From Limosilactobacillus caccae (lineage in GTDB: Bacteria > Bacillota > Bacilli > Lactobacillales > Lactobacillaceae), in contig NZ_FTOY01000008.1 of NCBI RefSeq assembly GCF_900156885.1, forward strand, positions 209,977 to 273,976: a DNA stretch of 64,000 nucleotides, in the 5' to 3' direction. The notes beneath the pieces were generated by a model, which was given only the letters and a program-made list of their open reading frames with translations, did no database searches and had not been told where the DNA came from. This document shows positions 36,518 through 45,367 of the stretch, piece after piece. Within the stretch, counting starts at the first letter, position 1, and the number at the start of each line of letters is the position of its first letter. The translations under genes and the position numbers were made by a program.

Positions 36518-37171
36518 ATGTTACCAAAGTATGAAGCATTAAAAGCAGTTGAAGAAGCTGGTGTCTTGGCCGTTGTCCGTGGCCGGAGTGAAGAAAACTC
36601 CTACGAGATTTCAAAGGCCAGCATTAAGGGTGGGGTAAAGGCCATCGAATTAGCCTTCACTTCCCCCAACGCCGATGTAACGATTAAGCGGTTAAACGAG
36701 GAATTTGCCGATGACCCCGAAGTAGTTGTCGGTGCCGGAACGGTCTTAGACCCGGCAACGGCGCGGATGACGATGGTTGCTGGTGCCAAGTTTATCGTTA
36801 GCCCATCCTACAACGAAGAAGTTGCGAAGTTATGTAACCTGTATGCAGTGCCATACATGCCAGGTTGCTTCACCCCAACCGAAGTACAAACGGCTTTAAT
36901 GGCGGGTGCCGATGTCGTTAAGATCTTCCCTGGGGCAATTGCCGGCCAAAAGATGATTCCGGAACTGCAAGGACCATTCCCACAAGCTAATATCATGCCA
37001 AGTGGTGGGGTATCCCTTGACAACATGAAGGACTGGTTTGCGGCTGGGGCCTTCTGTGTCGGTGCTGGTGGGAGCCTCGTTGGCCCAGGTGCTGACGGCG
37101 ATTACGACCAAGTAACGGCCAATGCCAAGAAGTTCCACGAAGAATTAATGCGGATTCGCAGTGCAAAGTAA
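36518..37171 (+). CDS. kdgA: KDPG/KDGal-P aldolase KdgA, copy 1
   Basis: This 217-residue class I aldolase has GVLAVVRGRS, the catalytic Glu in IELAFTSP, GAGTVLDPATA, the Schiff-base lysine in VVKIFPGA and PSGGV. It splits KDPG to pyruvate and glyceraldehyde-3-phosphate. The ATG is at 36518 (AGAGGAA upstream). It differs from copy 2 (51615) by two residues only. Confidence 0.94.
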   Translation: MLPKYEALKAVEEAGVLAVVRGRSEENSYEISKASIKGGVKAIELAFTSPNADVTIKRLNEEFADDPEVVVGAGTVLDPATARMTMVAGAKFIVSPSYNEEVAKLCNLYAVPYMPGCFTPTEVQTALMAGADVVKIFPGAIAGQKMIPELQGPFPQANIMPSGGVSLDNMKDWFAAGAFCVGAGGSLVGPGADGDYDQVTANAKKFHEELMRIRSAK

Positions 37172-37190
37172 GTTATTAAAATATTGCCAA

Positions 37191-37232
37191 AATAAAAACG
37201 TCTACTGAAAAATTCAGTAGGCGTTTTTATTT
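37191..37232. terminator. Bidirectional terminator between kdgA and the GntR gene
   Basis: AAAAACGTCTACTGAA (37194-37209) pairs with TTCAGTAGGCGTTTTT (37213-37228), with an A run and a T run on either side; it serves both convergent genes. Confidence 0.9.
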
Positions 37233-37904
37233 TTGGTAATTTTCAAAGAAGTCAGGGAATGTATCGATTAAGTTGTGTTCTTCCTTTAACATTCGGTGCA
37301 TGTGGTTGGCGGTTAGACGATCAACCTCGTTAATGTCCTTGGACTTTACAGCATCGAGGATCGCTTCATGCTCTTCCACAAGGCCACTCCACGACAGCCC
37401 TTCGACCTTGAGTCGTAAGAAGCGGAAGCGGTCGAATTGAATATTAATCTTTTTCATCCAGTTCCAAATTCGTTCACGGTTAGTGATTACGTAGAAGTAG
37501 CGGTGAAATTCGTCATCACTTGTTAAGAACTTTGGGAAGTCATCCACACGCATCAAGGCCCGTTCCTTATCTAATATATTTTCAAATTGAAAGAGCTGCT
37601 CAGCCGTCATATCTACAGCCGCAGCATTCCGCATGATTCGCTGCTCCACGCTAGCACGAACAAAGCGAGCATCGAGAACTTCTTGCATATCAATTTTTGA
37701 TATATAAGTTCCTGACTGGGGAACAATGTTTAACAGGTTTTCCTGCCGTAGTTGGATGAAGGCTTCCCGGACTGGTGTGCGGCCAATGCCGAGTTCCGCT
37801 TCTACTTGCTTTTCAGTAACCCGTTGGCCCGGTTTATAGTCAGCATCAATTATTTTTTTCATAATTAAATGGTAGGCCTGACTGGTTAAATTCTGTTTTT
37901 CCAT
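37227..37904 (-). CDS. GntR-family (FadR subfamily) regulator, UxuR-like
   Basis: This 225-residue regulator has an N-terminal winged helix (KPGQRVTEKQVEAELGIGRTPVREAFIQLRQENLLNIVPQSGTYIS) and an all-helical FCD effector domain (ARFVRASVEQRIMRNAA, DDEFHRYFY). It is divergent from uxuB; the intergenic palindrome TTGATATATTAATATATCAA is its likely operator. The name UxuR is a guess from context. The ATG follows AAAGGAAA. Confidence 0.9.
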   Translation of the reverse strand: MEKQNLTSQAYHLIMKKIIDADYKPGQRVTEKQVEAELGIGRTPVREAFIQLRQENLLNIVPQSGTYISKIDMQEVLDARFVRASVEQRIMRNAAAVDMTAEQLFQFENILDKERALMRVDDFPKFLTSDDEFHRYFYVITNRERIWNWMKKINIQFDRFRFLRLKVEGLSWSGLVEEHEAILDAVKSKDINEVDRLTANHMHRMLKEEHNLIDTFPDFFENYQK

Positions 37905-37958
37905 ATCAATTTCCTTTCTTGCTAGTTTCTATTATATCATTCTTTTTCCTGAATTTTC

Positions 37959-38017
37959 TTGACAGCTGCCTTGGAAGCGTTTACTATAATAAGTGAATTG
38001 ATATATTAATATATCAA
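37959..38017 (+). promoter_or_regulatory. uxuB promoter with cre in the spacer and 20-bp palindrome
   Basis: TTGACA (37959-37964), a 17-nt spacer and TACTAT (37982-37987). A perfect cre, TTGGAAGCGTTTACT (37971-37985), sits inside the promoter. A fully self-complementary 20-mer, TTGATATATTAATATATCAA (37998-38017), follows the start point. The arrangement fits double repression by CcpA and the GntR protein. Confidence 0.82.
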
Positions 38018-38037
38018 ATAGGAAGGAGAGCTTGTCG

Positions 38038-39669
38038 ATGGTGAAATTATTAGATGACTACCAAAAAGACAAGGATGCTTTTCAAAAGGCCGGAATTAAG
38101 GTTCCAGAGTTTGATCAGTCACGAATGGTTGAAGAAACCGCAAAGAACCCGGTATGGGTACACTTTGGTGGCGGAAATTTATTCCGTTGCTTCCACTCGA
38201 TGATTGCTCAAGACTTGCTGAATAGCGGTGATATGAAGAGCGGAATTATCGTTGCAGAGACTTACGGTGACCAAGTAGTAAATAAGCTTTACAAGCCGTA
38301 CAATAACCGTTTCTTATCAGTAGAAATGAAGAGTGACGGCAGCTTGGATAAGACCCTGGTTGCTAGTGTAGCTGACAGCATTTATGCTGGCGCGGATAGT
38401 AAGGAGGGCCGGGAAAAGTTAAGGAAGGTCTTTGAACAGCCATCCTTACAATTTGTCACCTTTTCAATTACGGAAAAGGGGTATGCCTTAAAGGACATGA
38501 ACGGTGAATTGACTGCTGATGCTGTTAGCGACATTAAGAATGGTCCACAAAAGCCGCTTACTAACATGGGCTTTATCGCAAGCCTCCTCTTAGCACGGTT
38601 TAAGGCAAATCAAGCACCGCTTGCCCTAGTAAGTACTGATAACTTTTCACAAAACGGGCAACGGTTGCAGGATGCGGTAATGTTAATTGCTAATGGCTGG
38701 CTCAAAAACGGGTATGTCGACCAATCCTTTATCGATTACTTATCAGATCCGACGAAGGTTACGTTCCCGTGGAGCATGATTGACCGGATTACACCAAACC
38801 CTTCAGCAAATGTTTCTGCTGAATTAAAGGCAAGTGGCTTTGAAGATGGTGAAATTCTGCATACGTCCAATTCTAACTTTGCCCCGTTTGGCAACACGGA
38901 AGAGACCCACTACTTAGTGATTGAAGATTCCTTCCCTAATGGCCGTCCCGCACTAGAAAAGGCGGGAGTGATGATGACTGATCGGGAGACAGTCAATGAC
39001 GCTGACCAGATGAAGGTTACGGCCTGCTTGAACCCCCTGCACACTTCGCTGGCGATCTTTGGCTGCCTTCTCGGCTTTGACTCGATAGCTGCAGAGGCGA
39101 ATGATGACGACCTGCTTAAGCTAATTAAAAACCTCGGCTACGGTGAAGACTTACCAGTGGTAAAGGATCCAGGAATTATCAACCCCAAGGAATTTATCGA
39201 TACGTTAATTACGAAGCGGTTGCCAAATAAGAATATTCCTGATACGCCACAGCGGATTGCCTCCGATACTTCGCAAAAGGTTGGTATTCGTTATGGGGTC
39301 ACCCTCCAGAACTATGTTGATGATCCGCAATTAGATCCCGCCAAGCTTGAATTTATTCCCCTGATTATTGCCGGTTGGTGTCGTTACTTGATGGCAATTG
39401 ATGATCGTGGTCAGGAGTTTACGCCAAGTCCAGACCCACTTTACGACCAATTACATGAATACGTTGCAACGATCAAATTAGGTGATGGTAGTGTTGATGT
39501 TCATGAAAAGCTGCAACCAATTCTTAGCAATAAGGCAATCTTTGGTAACGACCTTTATGAAATTGGTGTTGGTCAAAAGGTAGAGGGCTACTTCAAGCAG
39601 CTGATTGCCAAGCCGGGTGCGGTTCGTGCAACCATTGAAAATACGGTAGATAAATATGGTAAATATTAA
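38038..39669 (+). CDS. uxuB: Fructuronate reductase (mannonate oxidoreductase) UxuB
   Basis: This 543-residue member of the mannitol/polyol dehydrogenase family has VHFGGGNLFRCFHS (nucleotide binding), STDNFSQNG, and the catalytic Lys/Asn region MKVTACLNPLHTSLAIFGCLLG. It reduces fructuronate to mannonate for UxuA. The ATG at 38038 is chosen because it lies 9-10 nt from the AAGGAG site; an in-frame TTG at 38032 is too close. It heads an operon with uxuA 22 bp downstream. Confidence 0.93.
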   Translation: MVKLLDDYQKDKDAFQKAGIKVPEFDQSRMVEETAKNPVWVHFGGGNLFRCFHSMIAQDLLNSGDMKSGIIVAETYGDQVVNKLYKPYNNRFLSVEMKSDGSLDKTLVASVADSIYAGADSKEGREKLRKVFEQPSLQFVTFSITEKGYALKDMNGELTADAVSDIKNGPQKPLTNMGFIASLLLARFKANQAPLALVSTDNFSQNGQRLQDAVMLIANGWLKNGYVDQSFIDYLSDPTKVTFPWSMIDRITPNPSANVSAELKASGFEDGEILHTSNSNFAPFGNTEETHYLVIEDSFPNGRPALEKAGVMMTDRETVNDADQMKVTACLNPLHTSLAIFGCLLGFDSIAAEANDDDLLKLIKNLGYGEDLPVVKDPGIINPKEFIDTLITKRLPNKNIPDTPQRIASDTSQKVGIRYGVTLQNYVDDPQLDPAKLEFIPLIIAGWCRYLMAIDDRGQEFTPSPDPLYDQLHEYVATIKLGDGSVDVHEKLQPILSNKAIFGNDLYEIGVGQKVEGYFKQLIAKPGAVRATIENTVDKYGKY

Positions 39670-39691
39670 TTAAAAAGGAAGTTTTTGACAT

Positions 39692-40765
39692 ATGAAAAAT
39701 ATGGGATTTCGCTGGTATGGCGATGGCAACGACTCGATCAAGTTGTCAGACATTCGTCAGATTCCAGGGACAACGCAAGTAGTTGGTGCATTATTTGATA
39801 TACCAGTTGGTGAAGTGTGGCCAAAAGAACGGATTGCGGCACTGAAGAAGGAAGTAGAAGATGCTGGCCTCAAACTTGAAGTGATTGAATCTGTTAATAT
39901 CCATGACGATATTAAGATTGGCCTGCCAACACGTGACAAGTACATTGAAAACTACAAAGAAACAATTAAAAACCTTGCTGCCTATGGCATTAAGGTTATC
40001 TGTTATAACTTCATGCCAATCTTTGACTGGGTGCGGACAGATCTTCATTATCCGCTTCCTGATGGCTCAACGGATATGGCTTTCCAGCATAAGTATGTTG
40101 AGGGGTCACCAGAAGACATTATTAAGTCTGTCGAAAAGAATTCCAACGGGTATGTTCTTCCTGGCTGGGAACCAGAACGGTTAGCGGAAGTTAAGCGGTT
40201 ATTTGAAGCCTACAAGGACGTTGATGAAGCTAAGCTCCGCGAGAACTTAAAGTACTTCTTAGATGCAATCATCCCGACGTGTGAAAAATATGATGTGCGG
40301 ATGGCAATGCACCCGGATGATCCGCCAATGCCATTATTTGGCCTGCCACGGATTTACAAGAACCGGGAAGACATGATCAAGATTGAACAAATGCACGAAT
40401 CAAAGTACAACGGCTTTACGATTTGTACAGGTAGTCTCGGTGAGAACCCGAAGAATGATGTGCCAGCCATTATCCGTGAATTCGTGAAGAAGGATCGGGC
40501 ACCATTTATCCATGCGCGGAACATCAAGTTTATGGAAAATGGGGACTTCCATGAATCAGCCCACTTATCATCCGAAGGTTCATTGGATATGTATGAAATC
40601 ATGAAAGCCTTGTATGACACCGGCTTTGATGGCTACATTCGACCAGACCACGGTCGTGACATCTGGGGTGAAGAAGGTCGTCCAGGCTATGGTTTGTATG
40701 ACCGTGCACTTGGTGCAACATACTTGAATGGCTTATGGGAGGCGATTGAGAAAGATAATAAGTGA
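39692..40765 (+). CDS. uxuA: Mannonate dehydratase UxuA
   Basis: This 357-residue TIM-barrel enzyme starts MGFRWYGDGNDSIKLSDIRQIPG and carries CYNFMPIFDWVRTDLHYPLPDG, MHPDDPPMPLFGLPRI and FIHARN, with YIRPDHGRDIWGE near the end. It dehydrates mannonate to KDG. It is followed by a large stem-loop and then the transporter/glucuronidase operon. Confidence 0.96.
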   Translation: MKNMGFRWYGDGNDSIKLSDIRQIPGTTQVVGALFDIPVGEVWPKERIAALKKEVEDAGLKLEVIESVNIHDDIKIGLPTRDKYIENYKETIKNLAAYGIKVICYNFMPIFDWVRTDLHYPLPDGSTDMAFQHKYVEGSPEDIIKSVEKNSNGYVLPGWEPERLAEVKRLFEAYKDVDEAKLRENLKYFLDAIIPTCEKYDVRMAMHPDDPPMPLFGLPRIYKNREDMIKIEQMHESKYNGFTICTGSLGENPKNDVPAIIREFVKKDRAPFIHARNIKFMENGDFHESAHLSSEGSLDMYEIMKALYDTGFDGYIRPDHGRDIWGEEGRPGYGLYDRALGATYLNGLWEAIEKDNK

Positions 40766-40775
40766 AGTGGTGGTA

Positions 40776-40812
40776 AGGAAACTATCATTTTACAAAGTGG
40801 TAGTTTCCTATA
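40776..40812 (+). terminator. 16-bp stem-loop after uxuA
   Basis: AGGAAACTATCATTTT pairs over 16 positions (with G-T pairs) with AAAGTGGTAGTTTCCT around a 2-nt loop. The T run is poor and the right arm runs into a TATAAT (40809-40814), so terminator and next promoter overlap. Confidence 0.6.
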
Positions 40813-40840
40813 ATTTGTGGTTAAAATGAAAGCGCTATCT
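40809..40840 (+). promoter_or_regulatory. Promoter -10 and perfect cre before the glucuronide transporter
   Basis: TATAAT (40809-40814) is followed by ATGAAAGCGCTATCT (40826-40840), a match to cre at all fixed positions, lying over the start of transcription. Confidence 0.72.
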
Positions 40841-40871
40841 TATAGAGGAGTTCATGAGGAGAGTGAAAAAT

Positions 40872-42152
40872 ATGAGTAAAGATAAGCCAGAATCGAGCGT
40901 TATCGGCGAGATAACTAATGCAAAAGTTAAAGATGAAGAACAACCCAAACTTCCTTGGCTAGTTTCGTCCGCGATGTTTCTTGCGCCACTTTGTTGGTAC
41001 GGGCCAATCGGTTCAACAAGAAGCGTCTTAATTCCGCAATTATTTAGTCAAATTGATCCCGTTCATAAGGTGTGGGCTGTTGGTATCTTAGCAACGGTAG
41101 CTTCAATTACCGGTGCAATTGCTAATCTTTTGTTTGGTGCCTTGTCTGATGTTACACGGACACGTTTTGGGAAGCGTAAGCCATACATTGTTTTAGGAAC
41201 GCTTTTTATTGCAATTTCACTTTGTATTATTGCTAATATGAGGTCGGTTGTTGGAATTATCTTTGTGTGGATTGTCGCGGCTGCGGCTGAAAATGCGATT
41301 GCCGCAGCAATTTACCCGCAAATTTCGGACCGGGTCGCGCCTAAGTGGCGGGGGACTGTTTCGACATTTTATGGTGTTGGTTTTACTATCGCTCAACAAG
41401 GTTTTGCACTCTTAGCAGCCCAGTTCCTTGGAAATGTTAAGTTTGGTATTTATGTAATGGCCGGATGTACGGTTGTCTTAGCAATTATTCACGAATTATT
41501 AATTCAAGAAAAAGGTAACCTAGATGAACCTAAAGTTAATTTTGATAAAGAATCACTGAAGAAGTATTTCTTCTTCCCAACTAAGGGGGCACGGGATTTC
41601 TACCTTGCCCTTTCAGGTAAGTTCTGTATGGTTGTTGGTTCAACAATTGTTACAACTTTTGAATTATATATCTTTACTGATTATATCGGTCAAAGTACCA
41701 AGGATGCCGCTAATTCAATTTCAATTTTCTCAATGATTATGTTAATCATCGGTGTAATCTTTGCCTTAGTTGGTGGACCACTTGCTGATAAAATGAAGCG
41801 TGTTAAGGGACCGGTTGTTTTAGCTACCTTTGCTTTAGGTGCCGCAGCCTTATTCCCACTGTTTGTTCAAAAGCCATGGGCAATGTTTGTTTATGCTATT
41901 ATTGCTGCCTTTGGTAATGGTCTTTATAACTCTGTCGATGGTGCTTTAAACATGGACGTATTGCCATCAGCTGATACAGCTGGTAAGGATCTTGGCTTAA
42001 TCAACCTTGCCAATACTCTTGGTCAGATGCTTGGTGCCATGGTTGCCTCAGCGGTTGTTGCCGGTTTTGGTTACAAAGGAATTTTCATCTTTGCTGTTAT
42101 TATGGAAATTGCTGGTGCAATTTTAATTTACCTTATTAAGCGTGTACGTTAA
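40872..42152 (+). CDS. SLC45-like MFS transporter, glucuronide candidate
   Basis: This is a 426-residue, 12-helix carrier with the SLC45-type loop FGALSDVTRTRFGKRKPYIVLGT. It is followed by two GH30 genes and a GH2 glucuronidase in one direction, so it most likely imports intact glucuronides or aldobiouronic acids for intracellular cleavage (inference). An ATG at 40854 is also in frame, but the one at 40872 has the better-spaced AGGAGAG site. Confidence 0.82.
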   Translation: MSKDKPESSVIGEITNAKVKDEEQPKLPWLVSSAMFLAPLCWYGPIGSTRSVLIPQLFSQIDPVHKVWAVGILATVASITGAIANLLFGALSDVTRTRFGKRKPYIVLGTLFIAISLCIIANMRSVVGIIFVWIVAAAAENAIAAAIYPQISDRVAPKWRGTVSTFYGVGFTIAQQGFALLAAQFLGNVKFGIYVMAGCTVVLAIIHELLIQEKGNLDEPKVNFDKESLKKYFFFPTKGARDFYLALSGKFCMVVGSTIVTTFELYIFTDYIGQSTKDAANSISIFSMIMLIIGVIFALVGGPLADKMKRVKGPVVLATFALGAAALFPLFVQKPWAMFVYAIIAAFGNGLYNSVDGALNMDVLPSADTAGKDLGLINLANTLGQMLGAMVASAVVAGFGYKGIFIFAVIMEIAGAILIYLIKRVR

Positions 42153-42173
42153 TTGATAAGAGGATGTAATTTT

Positions 42174-43727
42174 ATGAAATATAAAAATGAATTTTGGACA
42201 GCAACAGCTGGAGATTTAAGTGAAAAACGTACCCAAATAGCGGCACCAGAATATGTTGATAGAGTTATTGATGGTTACAAGATTGTAATTGATCCTTCTA
42301 AAAAGAAGCAAGATTGGCTTGGTGCTGGTGCTGCGATTACAGATGCTGCCGCTTCACTTATTTGGAAACAAAATGCGGAGCAACGTAGTGCATTGTTGCA
42401 TGAATTGTTTGATCCTGCAGAGGGAAACTTCTCTGCAATTAGAATACCAATTGGCTCTTGTGACTTTGGTTCCGGTGAATCGTCGACAGAAGAATATTAT
42501 AGTTATGATGATGTGCCATTTGGTGAGCATGATTCAAGCCTAGCAAAATTTTCGATTGGAAAAGGCGAGCCCGGTAGCCCAAATGCAACTAAGGATTTGA
42601 AATATATTGTTCCGGTTGTTCAGGAAATTTTAAGAATTAATCCTGCAGTAAAGGTTTTAGCTTCACCGTGGTCTGGTCCAGCATGGATGAAAAACACAGG
42701 GAGCATGAAGATGGGTGGTCATCTTCGCTTTGGCGAATTTACTGGTAATGGTTATGCTGATAAAGACCGCTTTGAAGGAGTTTATGCTAATTACTTTATT
42801 AAGTTTATTGAGGCTTATGCTAAGCTTGGGATTCCAATTTATGCGTTAACGATTCAAAATGAGCCATCAAATGCAGCTGCTTGGCCGGCGATGATTTGGA
42901 GTGTAAAGGAATTGGCAGAGTTTGGCGCTCACTATCTTCGACCAGCACTTGACGAAAACTTTCCAGATATAAAACTTTACTTTTGGGACGGAAGCCTTAA
43001 CGTCTTGAATGAGCCGTTAACGGAATCTATTACTCCTGAAGAAGCTAACGCTTTTGATGGTTTTGCTTTCCATACTTATGATGGACCTTATACAAACTTG
43101 TTTAAGGCTAGTCGCCTTAATCCCAATTGGAAGCTTGCAATGACAGAGCGACGGTGCATGCTTGAAGAAACAGTGGATGATGCTTCCCATATTATGTTTG
43201 GTTTAATTGGCAATTGGCTAGTCAGACAAGGCCTTTCATCCATTTATCTTTGGAACATGGCCTTAGATGAACGAGGACTTCCTAATATTGCAGGATCGAC
43301 TGGTCGGCGAGGCGTTGTCACGATTGACCATAAGACAGGCAAAGTTCAACGTAATTTGGAATATTACATGTTGCGTAACTTTACCCAGGATGTTGAACCG
43401 GGATCGGTAGTTATTGGCTCAAGTAATTATACACAAAATGGCTATTCTGGCGGTTTAGGATCAGTAGCGTTTTTAAGCCCAACTGGTGGGATTGCCGCGC
43501 ACATTTATAATCCAACAGCAGAAACAATGGTTGCTAATGTTATGGTAAATGGTGAAAGTAATCAATGGCAAAGGGTTGAAGTTCCAGCATATGGTACAGT
43601 TACCCTGCATAAATCGAACTACCCAATCAATGAAAGCTCACCACGACAAGATGAAAAATTTAAACTAAACCCTCGTCCAGCTAACTTGATGGATGACTAT
43701 GCGCCTGGTAAGGGAGTCAACAAATAG
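42174..43727 (+). CDS. GH30 glycosidase, beta-glucuronidase candidate 1
   Basis: This is a 517-residue intracellular GH30 enzyme: acid/base Glu230 in LTIQNEPSNAAAWPAM, nucleophile Glu325 in LAMTERRCM, and a C-terminal beta-sandwich. No signal peptide is present. A beta-glucuronidase of this family is known from Lactobacillus brevis, and the uronate context supports that activity rather than a glucosylceramidase or xylanase. It is paralogous to the next gene. Codon use is more AT-rich than in the flanking uxu/uxa genes. The ATG follows AAGAGGA. Confidence 0.87.
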   Translation: MKYKNEFWTATAGDLSEKRTQIAAPEYVDRVIDGYKIVIDPSKKKQDWLGAGAAITDAAASLIWKQNAEQRSALLHELFDPAEGNFSAIRIPIGSCDFGSGESSTEEYYSYDDVPFGEHDSSLAKFSIGKGEPGSPNATKDLKYIVPVVQEILRINPAVKVLASPWSGPAWMKNTGSMKMGGHLRFGEFTGNGYADKDRFEGVYANYFIKFIEAYAKLGIPIYALTIQNEPSNAAAWPAMIWSVKELAEFGAHYLRPALDENFPDIKLYFWDGSLNVLNEPLTESITPEEANAFDGFAFHTYDGPYTNLFKASRLNPNWKLAMTERRCMLEETVDDASHIMFGLIGNWLVRQGLSSIYLWNMALDERGLPNIAGSTGRRGVVTIDHKTGKVQRNLEYYMLRNFTQDVEPGSVVIGSSNYTQNGYSGGLGSVAFLSPTGGIAAHIYNPTAETMVANVMVNGESNQWQRVEVPAYGTVTLHKSNYPINESSPRQDEKFKLNPRPANLMDDYAPGKGVNK

Positions 43728-43738
43728 GAGGACTAATG

Positions 43739-45286
43739 ATGACAGCTTTTAAAAATGAATTTTGGACTGTTACTGCGGGTGATTTAAGTAGCAAACGAAA
43801 GCACTTAGCAACTCCTGAAATGAAAGAACACGGCGGGGATGGTTACAAGATTGTAATTGATCCTTCGCAAAAGGAACAAGAATGGATTGGTGCTGGGGCA
43901 GCAATTACTGATGCTGCTGCGTCACTCATTTGGAAGCAAAGTAAAGAGCAACGGAGTGCCTTACTACACGAATTATTCGATCCTAAAGAAGGTAACTTTT
44001 CAACAATCAGGATTCCTCTCGGGGCTTGTGAACCATCAAGCCAGCCATACTATAGTTATGATGACGTGCCATTTGGTGAGCATGATTCTAGTCTTGCTAA
44101 ATTCTCTATCGGTGAGGGGAAGCCTGGTGCAGATAATGCAACAAAAGATTTAAAGTACATTGTTCCAGTAGTTCAAGAAATATTACAAATCAACCCTGCG
44201 GTTAAGATTATGGCTTCCCCATGGTCAGCACCAGCTTGGATGAAGAATACAGGTAATATGCGGATGGGTGGACATCTCCGGTTCGGTGAATTTACTGGTA
44301 ATGGTTATGCTGACAAAGATCGCTTTGAAGGTGTATATGCGCAATACTTTATTCGCTACATTGAAGAATACAGGAAACTTGGTATTCCAATCTATGCTAT
44401 TACGATTCAAAATGAACCGTCGAACGCGGCTGCTTGGCCAGCGATGATTTGGAATATTAAAGAATTAGCACACTTTGGCTATAAGTACTTACGACCAGCG
44501 CTAGATGAGAACTTTCCTGACACTAAGCTTTATTTCTGGGATGGTAGTCTAAATGTACTCAATGAGTCATTGAGCGATGCGATTAATCCTGAGGAAGCTA
44601 ATGCTTTTGATGGCTTTGCTTTCCATACTTATGATGGTCCTTACACCAATATTTTTAAGGCGCGGCGATTCAATCCAAGATGGCAACTAGCAATGACTGA
44701 ACGGCGTTGCATGTTGGAAGAAACAGTTGAAGATGCTTCCCATATTATGTTTGGTTTAATTGGTAATTGGTTAGTAAGACAAGGACTTTCATCGATCTAT
44801 CTTTGGAATATGGCTTTAGATGAACGTGGCTTGCCAAATATGGTAGGTTCAACTGGCCGGCGGGGTGTTGTTACGATTGATCATACAACTGGTAAAGTCC
44901 AACGTAACCTGGAATATTACATGCTGAGAAACTTTACTCAAGATGTTAAGCCAGGTTCTGTAGTTGTTGGTTCAACTAACTATACCCAAGATGGTTATAC
45001 CGGTGGCCTAGGCTCGGTAGCCTTTTTAGGGCCTGATGGTTCAATTGCTGCTCATATTTATAATCCAACGGACAAGCCATTAAAGGCTTCGGTTATGGTA
45101 AATGGTTTTGAAAATAAATGGCAAGATGTTACAGTTCCCGCATACGGGACTGTGACATTACATAAAGCTAATGATGAAATAAATGAAAGTTCGCCACGTG
45201 AGGATGAGGCCTTTAAACTAAATCCATCACCAGCAAACCTGATGGATGACTATGCACCTGGAAAGGGGGTAAACAAGAAGAATTAG
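43739..45286 (+). CDS. GH30 glycosidase, beta-glucuronidase candidate 2
   Basis: This 515-residue tandem paralogue of the previous gene shares most residues, including TIQNEPSNAAAWPAM and LAMTERRCM (catalytic Glu pair). The largest difference is a short deletion: SCDFGSGESSTEEYYS in copy 1 corresponds to ACEPSSQPYYS here. The stretch forms part of the substrate-side loops, so the two may prefer different aglycones (inference). It starts 11 bp after copy 1; two adjacent ATGs follow GGAGG, the second better spaced. Confidence 0.87.
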   Translation: MTAFKNEFWTVTAGDLSSKRKHLATPEMKEHGGDGYKIVIDPSQKEQEWIGAGAAITDAAASLIWKQSKEQRSALLHELFDPKEGNFSTIRIPLGACEPSSQPYYSYDDVPFGEHDSSLAKFSIGEGKPGADNATKDLKYIVPVVQEILQINPAVKIMASPWSAPAWMKNTGNMRMGGHLRFGEFTGNGYADKDRFEGVYAQYFIRYIEEYRKLGIPIYAITIQNEPSNAAAWPAMIWNIKELAHFGYKYLRPALDENFPDTKLYFWDGSLNVLNESLSDAINPEEANAFDGFAFHTYDGPYTNIFKARRFNPRWQLAMTERRCMLEETVEDASHIMFGLIGNWLVRQGLSSIYLWNMALDERGLPNMVGSTGRRGVVTIDHTTGKVQRNLEYYMLRNFTQDVKPGSVVVGSTNYTQDGYTGGLGSVAFLGPDGSIAAHIYNPTDKPLKASVMVNGFENKWQDVTVPAYGTVTLHKANDEINESSPREDEAFKLNPSPANLMDDYAPGKGVNKKN

Positions 45287-45312
45287 GATCAATAAAATAT
45301 CTTACATTAAAG

Positions 45313-45349
45313 CCTACTAGCTATCTACTCTCCAGCTGGTAGGTTTTTT
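45313..45349 (+). terminator. Intercistronic terminator between GH30 copy 2 and gusA
   Basis: CCTACTAGCT (45313-45322) pairs with AGCTGGTAGG (45334-45343), followed by TTTTTT. AAGGAGG follows 6-7 bases later and no promoter fits in between, so gusA depends on readthrough. Confidence 0.85.
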
Positions 45350-45367
45350 CAAAAAGGAGGAACTATG

